A stretch of 16,539 bases of DNA. Source: Bdellovibrionaceae bacterium UBA2351. Lineage in GTDB: Bacteria > Bdellovibrionota > Bdellovibrionia > Bdellovibrionales > Bdellovibrionaceae. The position numbers were made by a program, and so were the translations under genes. The notes under the pieces are model-generated. The model made no database searches. It was not told the origin of the DNA and saw nothing but the letters and a program-made list of their open reading frames with translations. The stretch is from assembly GCA_002344565.1 (NCBI GenBank), contig DDTZ01000179.1, forward strand, positions 2,543-19,081. The letters are read 5' to 3'. This document shows, in pieces, positions 1-7,197 of the stretch; the first letter of the stretch is position 1; each line of letters starts with the position of its first letter.

Positions 1-624
1 GATTTTGGTAGTTTCATGATTCTTTTTGTTACCACTGTAAGTTTACTGTTTCTTTCGGGATTATCATGGAAATGGATCGCGGGTGGTTTAGCGATGGCAG
101 CTCCGGCATTTTATTTTTTAGTGATGCGAGTCGATTACCGTCGTGCTCGTATCGCAGCATTTTTAGATCCTTGGTCTGATCCAGAACGCAAAGGATTTCA
201 GGTCATTCAATCGATGTTAAGTTTCCATTCTGGCGGCGTTTCCGGGGCGGGATTGGGCAACGGGCAAGGGAAGTTATTTTTTCTTCCGGAAGCACACACT
301 GATTTTACTTTAGCAGTTTATGGTGAAGAGCTAGGTTTTTTGGGGCTTGTTGTTTTAATGAGTCTTTATGCTTATATCGTATTTAGAATTTTCCAAATAG
401 GCATCCTGACGAAATCGGCCTTTTATAAGTCGGTCTGTATTGGCGGGGGCGTTCTTTTTGGGCTTAATTTCCTGATCAATGCAGGGGTAACTATGGGGCT
501 TTTTCCAACGAAAGGTTTAACACTCCCGTTTTTGAGTTATGGTGGAAGTTCTTTAGTGGTATTTATGTTTCTCTTCGGTGTATTAGTTAATATCGAAAAG
601 AACACAGAAAGAAGTTTGAATTGA
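1..624 (+). CDS. ftsW: FtsW, septal peptidoglycan glycosyltransferase (SEDS family), 5'-truncated by window edge
   Basis: The reading frame is open from base 1, where it reads DFGSF, the conserved (P)DFG motif of SEDS proteins. The gene therefore begins before the window and the ATG at 16 is internal. The visible part covers the C-terminal half: several hydrophobic membrane segments, the loop motif LPEAHTDF followed by GEELGFLG, and the family signature NAGVTMGLFPTKGLTLPFLSYGGSS near the end (given here only as the family landmark, around bases 475-560). The Asp of HTDF (codon 301-303) corresponds to the residue generally regarded as catalytic in FtsW/RodA. FtsW polymerises lipid II glycan strands at the septum together with the class B PBP FtsI. 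RodA is the alternative SEDS paralogue, but the position directly before murG in a dcw cluster favours FtsW. It overlaps murG by 4 bases (TTGA), suggesting translational coupling. Confidence 0.93.
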   Translation, partial: DFGSFMILFVTTVSLLFLSGLSWKWIAGGLAMAAPAFYFLVMRVDYRRARIAAFLDPWSDPERKGFQVIQSMLSFHSGGVSGAGLGNGQGKLFFLPEAHTDFTLAVYGEELGFLGLVVLMSLYAYIVFRIFQIGILTKSAFYKSVCIGGGVLFGLNFLINAGVTMGLFPTKGLTLPFLSYGGSSLVVFMFLFGVLVNIEKNTERSLN

Positions 625-1712
625 AAACAATAGTTATTGCGGGTGGTGGAACCGGTGGGCATATTTATCCGGCCCTTACCATCGCCAAATCTTTGCAAAG
701 TTTAAACCCTGATTTAAAAGTAGAGTTTGTGGGAACTCCAGACGGTTTAGAAGCTAAAATCATTCCTAAACAAGGTTTTTCGATTTCATTTATTTCAGTA
801 GGAAAACTAAATTATAAAGGTGGCTTTTTAAAAAAGTTGAAAACTCTATTTCAGTTGCCTTGGGCTTTTGTGAAGTCTTTGGCTTTGGTAATTGAGAAAA
901 AACCTATTCTTGTTTTGGGTGTCGGGGGCTATGCATCGGGCCCATTCGTACTAGCAAGTTCAGTACTAGGAATCCCAACTGCATTGTGGGAACCCAATGC
1001 CCATCCCGGAATGACAAACAGAATACTAGCTCGCTTCGTTCGTAAAACATTTTTAGTTTTTGATGAAAGCCGCAAGTACATGAAAGCTAAACGTTTTGAA
1101 GTTTTAGGTTTGCCCGTTCGTGAAGAGATTGAAAAATTGAATCTGGCGGAACCCAAAAGAGAGGACGATAACGTATTTAGAATTTTGGTTTTCGGTGGGT
1201 CTCAAGGTGCGCGGGCGATTAACAATTGCGTGGCGGCTATGCTTAAAGAATTTCCTTTGGAAAATGTAGAGGTTGTTCATCAAACAGGCCCTTATGATTT
1301 TCAAGGAGTGAAAGCGGCTTACGGCGATCAGAAATCTAACGTAAAAGTCATGGAATACCTATACGATATCGAAAGTTATTATCTTTGGGCGGATTTAGTC
1401 ATTTGTCGCGCGGGAGCCGGTACCATAGCGGAACTAGCGGCCGCTAAGAAACCAAGCATTTTGATTCCATTGCCCACAGCTGCAGACGATCATCAAAAGA
1501 AAAACGCCGTTTCGTTGATGAATAAGAATGCGGCTCGATTAATAGAACAAAAAGATTTGACCCCAGAGGTTCTTTTTAATTTAATCGGAGAACTTCGCGG
1601 TCAGCCAGGATTAATGAAAAAAATGAGCGAAAACGTTCAGCATTTTTATCAACCTCAGGCGGCTAAAAAGATCGCCGAGAAGTTAATTAATTTGCAATTT
1701 GATAACGAGTAG
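621..1712 (+). CDS. murG: MurG, UDP-GlcNAc:lipid I N-acetylglucosaminyltransferase
   Basis: MurG adds GlcNAc to lipid I to give lipid II on the inner face of the cytoplasmic membrane. It is a GT-B glycosyltransferase of 363 aa, the normal family length. The N-terminal domain shows glycine-rich loop GGGTGGHIYPA (residues 8-18), VGGYASGP (101-108) and the acceptor-side motif EPNAHPGMTNR (124-134). The C-terminal donor domain has FGGSQGA (191-197), ADLVICRAGAGTIAEL (257-272) and PLPTAADDHQKKNA (284-297), the UDP-GlcNAc contact region. The start is a TTG whose last two bases overlap the ftsW TGA. An AGAAAGAAG purine tract sits about 8 bases upstream, and the protein begins at the usual MKTIVIAGGGTGG. 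The gene belongs to the ftsW-murG-murC run. Confidence 0.96.
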   Translation: MKTIVIAGGGTGGHIYPALTIAKSLQSLNPDLKVEFVGTPDGLEAKIIPKQGFSISFISVGKLNYKGGFLKKLKTLFQLPWAFVKSLALVIEKKPILVLGVGGYASGPFVLASSVLGIPTALWEPNAHPGMTNRILARFVRKTFLVFDESRKYMKAKRFEVLGLPVREEIEKLNLAEPKREDDNVFRILVFGGSQGARAINNCVAAMLKEFPLENVEVVHQTGPYDFQGVKAAYGDQKSNVKVMEYLYDIESYYLWADLVICRAGAGTIAELAAAKKPSILIPLPTAADDHQKKNAVSLMNKNAARLIEQKDLTPEVLFNLIGELRGQPGLMKKMSENVQHFYQPQAAKKIAEKLINLQFDNE

Positions 1713-1716
1713 TTCG

Positions 1717-3081
1717 ATGACATTTAAAAAATCTAAATTTCACTTTATTGGTATTGGCGGCATCGGTATGTGCGGCCTGGCTGAGCTTTTAAAGAATATG
1801 GGCCACGAAGTAAGTGGTAGCGATCTTTCTGAAAATGCCAACACCGAAGATTTAAAACGAAAAGGCGTCCGCGTTTTTATTGGTCATGATCAATCTCATC
1901 TAGGTGATGTGGATGTCGTTGTCTATAGCTCAGCAGTTGCGCAGGACAACCCAGAATGGTTAGCAGCCAAAGCGAAACAAATTCCAGTTATTCCTCGCGC
2001 GGAAGCTTTAAGCGAAATTATGCGAACAAAACGTGGAATTGCAGTTGCGGGAACTCATGGGAAAACAACGACGACAAGTCTGATTTCTTCAGTATTTTTG
2101 CATGCTAATCTGAGCCCGACAATTGTGGTGGGTGGTCGATTTGAAAAAATTGGATCTACGGCATTACTAGGTAAAGGCGAATGGATGTTGGCGGAAGCAG
2201 ACGAAAGCGATGGCAGCTTTCATAAGTTATCACCAGAAATATCGATAATCACGAATATCGATTCGGATCATTTAGATTTCTATAAGACATTTGAAAATGT
2301 TCAAAAGTCGTTTCATCAATTTGCGCAGCGGGTTCCATTCTATGGATCTGTCGTTGTTTGTGGTGATGACAAAGTAACTAAAAAGCTTTTTGAAAATTTC
2401 CCTAAGCGTGTTTTCTTTTATGGTTTTTCAACAGACAATGACTTTTATTTAAAAGGTGAAAAGAGCGAATATGAAATTTTCACTCATAATAAAAACGCGA
2501 AAAACGAAGTGCGCATTGGTCACCTGTCGTTGCAAGTTCCAGGGCGCCACAATGCTTTGAATGCCCTTGCCGCTTTCGTAGCGTCTTACCAAGCGGGAAT
2601 TCCCGTAGATACAATCTTAGCTGGATTGAAAAACTTCCAAGGCGTTGATCGTCGTTTCCAATTCAAAGGCAATATGGGAACGGTGCAAGTGTATGATGAT
2701 TACGGTCATCATCCTACCGAAGTGCGCGCGGTACTTGAGGCATTTAAAGAAAAGTTTCCAGACCAAAGGCTTGTGACCTTGTTCCAACCGCACCGTTATT
2801 CACGTACGCAAAGCTGTTGGAATGAATTTATTAATTGTTTTTATTTAACGGATGTATTGGTGCTAACGGATATTTATTCAGGTGGTGAGGCCCCTATCCC
2901 TAATATCAATGCAAAACGATTGTACGATGAAATTAAAATCGAAAATAAATTCTATTTGCCTAATAATGCATCCAAAATCGAAAGTCTTAAGAAAATATTA
3001 AAGCCTAATGATATTTTCCTAACTCTAGGAGCTGGCGATAATTGGAAAACGGGGATGGCACTTTTAGGTCCTGCAAAATAG
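1717..3081 (+). CDS. murC: MurC, UDP-N-acetylmuramate--L-alanine ligase
   Basis: MurC is a cytoplasmic ATP-dependent ligase adding the first residue (L-Ala) of the peptidoglycan stem peptide. With this start it has 454 aa, typical of the family. Visible motifs are the Rossmann-like UDP-binding IGIGGIGM (residues 11-18), the ATP P-loop GTHGKTTTT (112-120), ADESDGSF (161-168), NIDSDHLDFY (180-189), GRHNALNALAA (276-286), DDYGHHPTE (327-335) and FQPHRYSRT (356-364). All Mur ligase landmarks are intact. I chose the ATG at 1717 because it is 4 bases past the murG stop and has a GAG about 7 bases upstream. An in-frame TTG at 1699 would add six residues (MITSSS) and overlap murG; it is less likely but possible. 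murB and ddl, which commonly follow murC, are not next to it here. Confidence 0.96.
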   Translation: MTFKKSKFHFIGIGGIGMCGLAELLKNMGHEVSGSDLSENANTEDLKRKGVRVFIGHDQSHLGDVDVVVYSSAVAQDNPEWLAAKAKQIPVIPRAEALSEIMRTKRGIAVAGTHGKTTTTSLISSVFLHANLSPTIVVGGRFEKIGSTALLGKGEWMLAEADESDGSFHKLSPEISIITNIDSDHLDFYKTFENVQKSFHQFAQRVPFYGSVVVCGDDKVTKKLFENFPKRVFFYGFSTDNDFYLKGEKSEYEIFTHNKNAKNEVRIGHLSLQVPGRHNALNALAAFVASYQAGIPVDTILAGLKNFQGVDRRFQFKGNMGTVQVYDDYGHHPTEVRAVLEAFKEKFPDQRLVTLFQPHRYSRTQSCWNEFINCFYLTDVLVLTDIYSGGEAPIPNINAKRLYDEIKIENKFYLPNNASKIESLKKILKPNDIFLTLGAGDNWKTGMALLGPAK

Positions 3082-3089
3082 CCAGAATA

Positions 3090-3118
3090 TTGCCCCACTA
3101 AAAAACATAACATAGTAT
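3090..3118 (+). promoter_or_regulatory. Candidate sigma70-type promoter for the small secreted-protein operon
   Basis: TTGCCC (3090-3095; 4/6 to TTGACA) is separated by exactly 17 bases from TAGTAT (3113-3118; 4/6 to TATAAT). It lies in the short gap between the murC stop and the next gene, about 35 bases before the chosen ATG at 3153. No terminator hairpin was seen between murC and this element, so read-through from the dcw genes is also possible. The call rests on consensus match only. Confidence 0.35.
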
Positions 3119-3152
3119 TGAAGAGTCATTTTAATATTTTCAAAGGATGTAT

Positions 3153-3833
3153 ATGAAAAATATTTTGTCACTTCTTCTAATTCTTGTATTCACAACAGCG
3201 TATGCAAATCCATTCGGCGATGCTGCTAAAGCATTAAACAATGCAGGTAATGCCGTAAATAAAGCGGCCGAAGATGCCGCAAAAAAACAGGCAGAAGCGG
3301 AAGCTCATCAAAAAGCCGAAGCAGAAAAAGCTGCAGCGGCAGCAAAGGCAGCGGAAGAAAGCAAGAAAGCAGAAATGGAAAAAGCAGCAGCTGCCCAAAA
3401 ACAAATAGAAGCGCAGAAGAAAGCCGAAGCGGACAAATTAGCGAACGCGCAAAAAGCTATCGATGCTAAAAAGAAAGCGGAAATGGAAAAAGCGGCAGCA
3501 GCTCAAAAACAAGCAGACGCAGCAAAGCAGAACGCAGCTAAGCAAGCCGATACGACTCAAGTTAAAGCCGTAGGGGCGGCAGCCGTAAATCAAGCTCAGC
3601 AGGGTGTTCAGGCAGCTCAGGCGGCCGGTGCAAATGCAAAAGCCGCCGTTGATCACGCCAAAGCGGCCGCCGCAAATGTAAAAACTCCTGAAGTTAAAAC
3701 TCCAGATGTGAAAGTACCAGATGTTAAGGTTCCAGAAGTTAAAGCGCCCGCTGTTGGGGCACCAAAAGTAACGCCGCCGACGGTAACGGCTCCGGCCGTT
3801 AAAGCTCCTCAAGTAAAAATGCCTGGCCAATAA
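3153..3833 (+). CDS. Secreted Ala/Lys/Glu-rich helical protein with C-terminal VKxP pentapeptide repeats (unknown function)
   Basis: I do not recognise a named family. The start is the ATG at 3153, with AAAGGA spaced correctly before it; the in-frame ATG at 3147 overlaps that ribosome site. The 226-aa product starts with a clear signal peptide (MKNILSLLLILVFTTAYA, then NPFGD), with cleavage expected after AYA. Residues about 22-140 are almost entirely A, K, E and Q, predicting a long charged helix or coiled coil; the block KKAEMEKAAAAQKQ occurs twice, 36 residues apart (71-84 and 107-120). Residues about 176-224 are a tandem run of roughly five-residue units of the form VK(T/V/A)P(E/D). Composition resembles TolA-type helices or PEVK-like spacers, suggesting an extended periplasmic or wall-spanning protein, but low complexity makes homology unreliable. 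It heads an apparent operon with three small lipoproteins; the next ATG is 4 bases past its stop. Confidence 0.8.
   Translation: MKNILSLLLILVFTTAYANPFGDAAKALNNAGNAVNKAAEDAAKKQAEAEAHQKAEAEKAAAAAKAAEESKKAEMEKAAAAQKQIEAQKKAEADKLANAQKAIDAKKKAEMEKAAAAQKQADAAKQNAAKQADTTQVKAVGAAAVNQAQQGVQAAQAAGANAKAAVDHAKAAAANVKTPEVKTPDVKVPDVKVPEVKAPAVGAPKVTPPTVTAPAVKAPQVKMPGQ
3678..3824 (+). repeat. Coding tandem repeat, about ten VKxP(E/D)-type pentapeptide units
   Basis: Codons for residues 176-224 of the Ala/Lys-rich protein encode units such as VKTPE, VKTPD, VKVPD, VKVPE and VKAPA, then more divergent ones (VGAPK, VTPPT, VTAPA, VKAPQ, VKMPG). The first units are near-identical at the DNA level (variants of GTTAAAGTTCCAGAA) and the later ones degrade. 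A proline every fifth residue rules out a helix, so this is a stiff extended segment after the helical part. Confidence 0.75.
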
Positions 3834-3836
3834 ATA

Positions 3837-4277
3837 ATGTTAAAAAAATTCTGTTTCTCATTAATCTGCATAGTCTTAACTTCGGGCTGTGCAGTTTTGC
3901 ATAGTGTTCAAATCGGTGAAATCGAAAGCTCGACCGAGTTAGTGTCAGTGCCTTTTGAAATCAAAGTCAGCGAATTTGGGGTGGATCTAAATGACGTTAA
4001 ATCCACCGGTCGAATTTTGATGGACAAGAAAAGTTCTGATCAAGCCAATGATGTGTTAACGGCGATTCAGTATTTTCAAATGGGTCCACATACCGGAGCC
4101 GGCGTTTACAGCATTAGCTATGTAGATCACTTGGAAAATAAGGTTCGTGAGCAATGTCCAAGTGGGCGTATCACGGGTTTAATGAGTATTCGTGAAACAG
4201 CAGAATATCCGGTAGTAAAAGGTGAGATCGTAAAAATTAAGGGCTTTTGTTTAAAGAGCAAAAGGGAAAATCTATGA
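3837..4277 (+). CDS. Small lipoprotein, first of three related tandem lipoproteins (unknown function)
   Basis: This 146-aa protein begins with a lipoprotein signal peptide, MLKKF..IVLTSGC, with the lipidated Cys at residue 18; the -3 residue is Thr, a mildly non-canonical lipobox. The C-terminal part carries QCPSGRITGL (106-115) and GFC (136-138): two cysteines 31 residues apart in the same context as in the next two proteins, so a disulfide in the periplasm is plausible. A segment at about residues 48-95, rich in D, K, G and S, is absent from the other two. There is no clear ribosome site; the ATG comes 4 bases after the previous stop (TAAATAATG), so translation probably depends on coupling. 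Its stop overlaps the next start (ATGA). Function is unknown; membrane attachment is inferred from the lipobox. Confidence 0.8.
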   Translation: MLKKFCFSLICIVLTSGCAVLHSVQIGEIESSTELVSVPFEIKVSEFGVDLNDVKSTGRILMDKKSSDQANDVLTAIQYFQMGPHTGAGVYSISYVDHLENKVREQCPSGRITGLMSIRETAEYPVVKGEIVKIKGFCLKSKRENL

Positions 4278-4654
4278 AGCTGGGAATTGTGGGCTTAGTT
4301 TTAATTTTATTGAGCGGATGCGTATCTTTGAATTCTGTTTCGCTTACATCAGTTCCAGTAGAGCGTGGACAGAAAGTACGTGCCGAATCTGAACGATTCA
4401 TTTTTATGGGTTTTAACTTTGATAATGATTATGTGAACTCGGTGACTACAGACTTAAAAACTCAATGTCCAAACGGAACGGTCAGCGGTTTATTAACAAA
4501 ATCAGAATCTATCAACTACTTCCTATATATTTTTTGGAAAAGCAGAATCACGGCAACAGGTTATTGCGTTCCAGGTAAAATGGCTTCGGGAAGTGACGTG
4601 ATTAAAAAGCGTCGCCCTACCGATGATGGGACCGAGGAGCCGGCGGTACAATGA
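4274..4654 (+). CDS. Small lipoprotein, second of three related tandem lipoproteins (unknown function)
   Basis: This is a 126-aa protein with a textbook lipobox LSGC (Cys16) after a short hydrophobic signal. An in-frame ATG at 4247 exists, but starting at 4274 puts the signal peptide at the N-terminus and gives an ATGA overlap with the previous stop, with AAAGGG just upstream. The module FIFMGFNFDNDYVN (42-55), then QCPNGTVSGL (64-73) and ATGYC (94-98), closely parallels FVILGFANETNYVD, QCVNGTVTGI and MQGLC in the next protein, so the two are paralogues. The cysteines are at 65 and 98. The tail (101-126) is polar with a KKRR patch. The layout vaguely recalls phage Bor-type small lipoproteins (Cys-x-x-Gly, aromatic stretch, terminal Cys), but that resemblance is too weak to name it. 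Confidence 0.82.
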   Translation: MKLGIVGLVLILLSGCVSLNSVSLTSVPVERGQKVRAESERFIFMGFNFDNDYVNSVTTDLKTQCPNGTVSGLLTKSESINYFLYIFWKSRITATGYCVPGKMASGSDVIKKRRPTDDGTEEPAVQ

Positions 4655-4980
4655 AGATTCAAGCTATCCTTTTAAGTATTTTAGGATTAAGTGTGCTGTT
4701 GCTGACCAGTTGCACCTACAGCGTACATCAAGTACCACTGTCTGATTTTAAGCCGTATACCCCCGGAAATATTGGCAAACCAATCGAAGCACGTGGAAAG
4801 CAATTTGTGATCTTGGGGTTTGCGAATGAAACGAACTATGTAGATAATGCGTACAAACAATTACAAGGTCAGTGTGTGAACGGAACAGTTACTGGAATTG
4901 CCGCTAAATCCTATTCCGAACACGGTTTCTTTTCTTGGACCAATCATATTCACATGCAAGGTCTGTGCGTTCAGCGATAA
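4651..4980 (+). CDS. Small lipoprotein, third of three related tandem lipoproteins (unknown function)
   Basis: This is a 109-aa protein with a strong lipobox LTSC (Cys21) after a hydrophobic signal. It overlaps the preceding stop by ATGA, with GAGGAG some 11 bases upstream. The mature part has the family module: FVILGFANETNYVD (52-65), QCVNGTVTGI (74-83), an aromatic/His stretch (GFFSWTNHIHM) and GLC (104-106), giving a Cys pair 31 apart (75 and 106). It is the shortest copy and ends two residues after the final conserved Cys-Val, so it shows the minimal domain. It is the last gene of the apparent operon; the convergent MCP gene ends only 10 bases further on. Function is unknown. Confidence 0.82.
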   Translation: MKIQAILLSILGLSVLLLTSCTYSVHQVPLSDFKPYTPGNIGKPIEARGKQFVILGFANETNYVDNAYKQLQGQCVNGTVTGIAAKSYSEHGFFSWTNHIHMQGLCVQR

Positions 4981-4990
4981 TTTTTTGTGA

Positions 4991-6598
4991 TTACGCTGCT
5001 TTCTTAATTTCATTTTTCACGAAGCGATTCTCCAAAGTCTCTGAGCTTTCTTTATCTGAATTCTTGCGTAGAGTCTGTTTTTTTCCAGAGATTGTTTCGG
5101 TAAGACTTTTCATTTGTTCTTTTAGTTTTTCAGCCTGGGCGTTTAGCGAATCGCTAGAAGCGGCCGATTCTTCGGCGCTTGCGGCATTTAGTTGGGTTAC
5201 TTTATCAAGTTCTAGTACTGCACGATTAATTGCTTCCATGCCCGTTGATTGCTCTTGTGACGCATTGGCGATTTCTGAATTCAGTACGTTTACTTTCTCA
5301 ACCGCTGTTACAATTCTATCCAACGACGTTCCACTCTCTTTGGCGATATTGTATCCCTTCTGAATTTTATCAACGCTTTCTTTGATTAAAGTCGATATCT
5401 CTTTTGCTGAGACTGACGAACGCTGCGCTAGTGTGCGTACAGCTTCGGCTACGACGGCGAAGCCTTTGCCTTGTTCGCCGGCACGGGCAGCTTCAACCGC
5501 AGCATTCAGGGCCAGTAGATTCGTTTGGAATGAAATATCATCAATAACATTTGTGATCTCTTCAATTTTCTTAGAGGAACTAGAAATTTCATCCATTGAT
5601 TTGATGAGTTCTTTTACTTGGTGTTGTCCTTCCTGTGCTTGCTTGTGGCACTCTTGTGCTAAGCCTTTTGCTTGAGACGAGTTATTGGCGTTTAGTTTTA
5701 TCATGCTAGAGACTTCTTCGGTTGAGGCCGAAGTCTCTTCGATGGAGGCCGCAGCTTCAGTTGCCGCGTTACTTAGCGATTGTGCTGAGCTTTGGATTTC
5801 ATTGCTAGTGCTAAATAGCTCTTCTCCGACTTTGTTAAGATGTTCATTTACACTCGCCAAATTTTTAAAAGATGCATTTGTGATCAGCATAGCTACGGCA
5901 ATGGAAATCGCCAACCCAATGAGGCCAGCAATAGCAAAAACTATCATTCCTTCAGAAATAGCCGCTTTGGTTGCTGTTTTTGATTGAATGATCGCGAAGG
6001 CAGCATGTAGGTGTCCGTCTGACCAATTCTCCATTTGATACCCTAAGATGTCCTTGCCGGTACCCCACGGAGACGTTTTAGGATCACCGTGACAGCTCAG
6101 ACAGCCACGCTTTTCTGATAGGCGAACGGGACGATACACGATGACTTGATCAGATGACGTTTCGATGATTTCTAATTTTGTAGGATCGGCTTGAAACTGT
6201 TTTAAAATTTCAGCTTCCTTTGCTGTTGCTTGATTATCTTTGTTTCTTGGTTCGTTACTAAAAACACGAAACTCATATCCTTCTTCTTTTGAACCGTCGG
6301 TTCCAACAGTCAATGCCGCAAATATCGGAACCTGATTTAGAACCATTCGCTTTGCGTCTGATGGAAGGTTTCCATCTGGATGGGTGGTCTTCATTTTTTG
6401 TATTACATCGGCGAGACCGCCTTGAGTAGCAACGTAAGATGCTGTTTTTTCTAAGCGAGAAAGAATCGCTCTGGATTTGCTTACTAAGTCTGCTTCGCCC
6501 AGCTTTGAAACTTGTTGTATGGAAGCAAAGATCTGAATTAGAGACGATAGAACTACGGATAGTGTAAGCACGAGTATTATTTTTTTAAACAGACTCAT
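4991..6598 (-). CDS. Methyl-accepting chemotaxis protein with haem-c-type (Tll0287-like/DUF3365) periplasmic sensor
   Basis: This 535-aa transmembrane chemoreceptor has TM1 at about residues 6-28, a periplasmic sensor at about 30-212 and TM2 at about 215-239. The cytoplasmic signalling domain has the hairpin tip DDISFQTNLLALNAAVEAARAGE (about 353-375) and Glu-rich candidate methylation helices (EEVSS near 294, AEESAASS near 475). The sensor contains CLSCH (166-170) followed by GDP, the CxxCH covalent haem-binding motif in the context of Tll0287-like/DUF3365 domains, so it may sense redox state or a gas ligand. There is no evident HAMP domain after TM2 and no C-terminal NWETF-like tether for CheR/CheB; the protein ends KKAA. 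AAGGGAG lies 4 bases before the ATG. The only chemotaxis-type neighbour is the receiver gene upstream on the same strand; no cheA or cheW is nearby. Domain calls are from motifs; the haem ligand is inferred. Confidence 0.92.
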   Translation of the reverse strand: MSLFKKIILVLTLSVVLSSLIQIFASIQQVSKLGEADLVSKSRAILSRLEKTASYVATQGGLADVIQKMKTTHPDGNLPSDAKRMVLNQVPIFAALTVGTDGSKEEGYEFRVFSNEPRNKDNQATAKEAEILKQFQADPTKLEIIETSSDQVIVYRPVRLSEKRGCLSCHGDPKTSPWGTGKDILGYQMENWSDGHLHAAFAIIQSKTATKAAISEGMIVFAIAGLIGLAISIAVAMLITNASFKNLASVNEHLNKVGEELFSTSNEIQSSAQSLSNAATEAAASIEETSASTEEVSSMIKLNANNSSQAKGLAQECHKQAQEGQHQVKELIKSMDEISSSSKKIEEITNVIDDISFQTNLLALNAAVEAARAGEQGKGFAVVAEAVRTLAQRSSVSAKEISTLIKESVDKIQKGYNIAKESGTSLDRIVTAVEKVNVLNSEIANASQEQSTGMEAINRAVLELDKVTQLNAASAEESAASSDSLNAQAEKLKEQMKSLTETISGKKQTLRKNSDKESSETLENRFVKNEIKKAA

Positions 6599-6620
6599 AA
6601 GGCTCCCTTGGTTTCATGCG

Positions 6621-6673
6621 CTTATAAAAAGAATCGGTGACGGAGGTCTAGATATTGAATCAAGAGTTCTTGA
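6621..6673 (-). promoter_or_regulatory. Two-part promoter/operator module upstream of the MCP gene
   Basis: Read on the minus strand, the inverted repeat TCAAGAACTCTTGA (6673-6660; half-sites TCAAGA/TCTTGA around 2 bases) is followed after 22 bases by CCGATTCTTTTTATAAG (6637-6621). The same arrangement with identical spacing precedes the receiver gene at 7250-7198. The 17-base box could hold a sigma28-like -10 (CCGAT) or a sigma70-like -10 (TATAAG, 5/6). Neither has a good -35, which fits an activator bound at the inverted repeat. The box ends 22 bases before the MCP ATG, leaving room for the AAGGGAG ribosome site. Confidence 0.6.
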
Positions 6674-6773
6674 GGCTGTTTATAATTCGGACCACGTGTG
6701 TGTAGGTAGAGTGGTAATGTAAAAAAAAATTAATCTAAATTCGAGAATCTTCGCAAAAAAAAGAGAAAAGAGT

Positions 6774-7169
6774 TTACCTTGAAACGCAGGGCTGGTCTTC
6801 AGTTAGAAATGTAGTAACCGTTTGCATCAACGTATCTTTATTGAACGGTTTGTTTATGAGACCAACCGCCCCCATGTTTAAAGCATCAGACTCGGTAACT
6901 TTAGATTGCCCCGTTACAAATAGTAATGGCGTTTTTTGAGTGCCATTTTGCTTTATACGGTTTAGAAGCTCAAAGCCGTCCATGATTGGCATTTGTATAT
7001 CCGATATAATAAAGTTTATTTTTTCAGACTTCAGAATGGACAAAGCTTCGTGTCCGTTACTTGCAGACAGAACTGTGGCATTTTCTGAGGAAAGAAAGTC
7101 ACACATTACTTCATTCAAATCGGGGTCGTCTTCTACCACCAAAATTTTGAAACCATTTAACTTGTGCAT
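6774..7169 (-). CDS. Stand-alone response-regulator receiver (CheY-like)
   Basis: This is a single receiver domain of 131 aa with no output domain. All phosphorylation residues are present: acidic pocket E13/D14/D15 (VVEDDPD), phospho-acceptor D57 (FIISDIQMPIMDG), switch Thr86 (LLFVTGQ) and Lys107 (INKPF). It should be phosphorylated by a histidine kinase and act through protein contacts, like CheY or Spo0F. Which of these roles applies cannot be told from sequence. It lies upstream of the MCP gene on the same strand (175-base gap) and shares that gene's upstream two-part element, suggesting co-regulation in a chemosensory pathway. AAGGA precedes the ATG by about 6 bases. It is divergent from ftsQ. 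No convincing terminator hairpin was found after the stop, only A/T runs (6721-6729 and 6745-6752). Confidence 0.93.
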   Translation of the reverse strand: MHKLNGFKILVVEDDPDLNEVMCDFLSSENATVLSASNGHEALSILKSEKINFIISDIQMPIMDGFELLNRIKQNGTQKTPLLFVTGQSKVTESDALNMGAVGLINKPFNKDTLMQTVTTFLTEDQPCVSR

Positions 7170-7197
7170 ACGTATCCTTGGGAGAGCTAGGTTCTTT

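Noticed and set aside
4977..4999. Possible bidirectional terminator (GCGATAAT ... ATTACGC) between the third lipoprotein and the MCP gene
   Set aside because: The stem is short, AT-rich and bulged, and no T-run follows on either strand; the six Ts lie in the loop.
4935..5987. Three plus-strand open frames opposite the chemoreceptor gene
   Set aside because: Their Ser/Ala-rich translations are the mirror of the Ala/Ser/Glu-rich MCP helices; there are no ribosome sites or recognisable domains.
6681..6686. Perfect TATAAT on the plus strand between the MCP and receiver genes
   Set aside because: There is no -35 at 16-18 bases, no properly placed TG extension, and no plus-strand gene within reach; only minus-strand genes are nearby until ftsQ.
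6721..6773. A/T runs after the receiver stop as a terminator
   Set aside because: Nine Ts are present on the minus strand, but no stem longer than about 3-4 bp could be formed before them.
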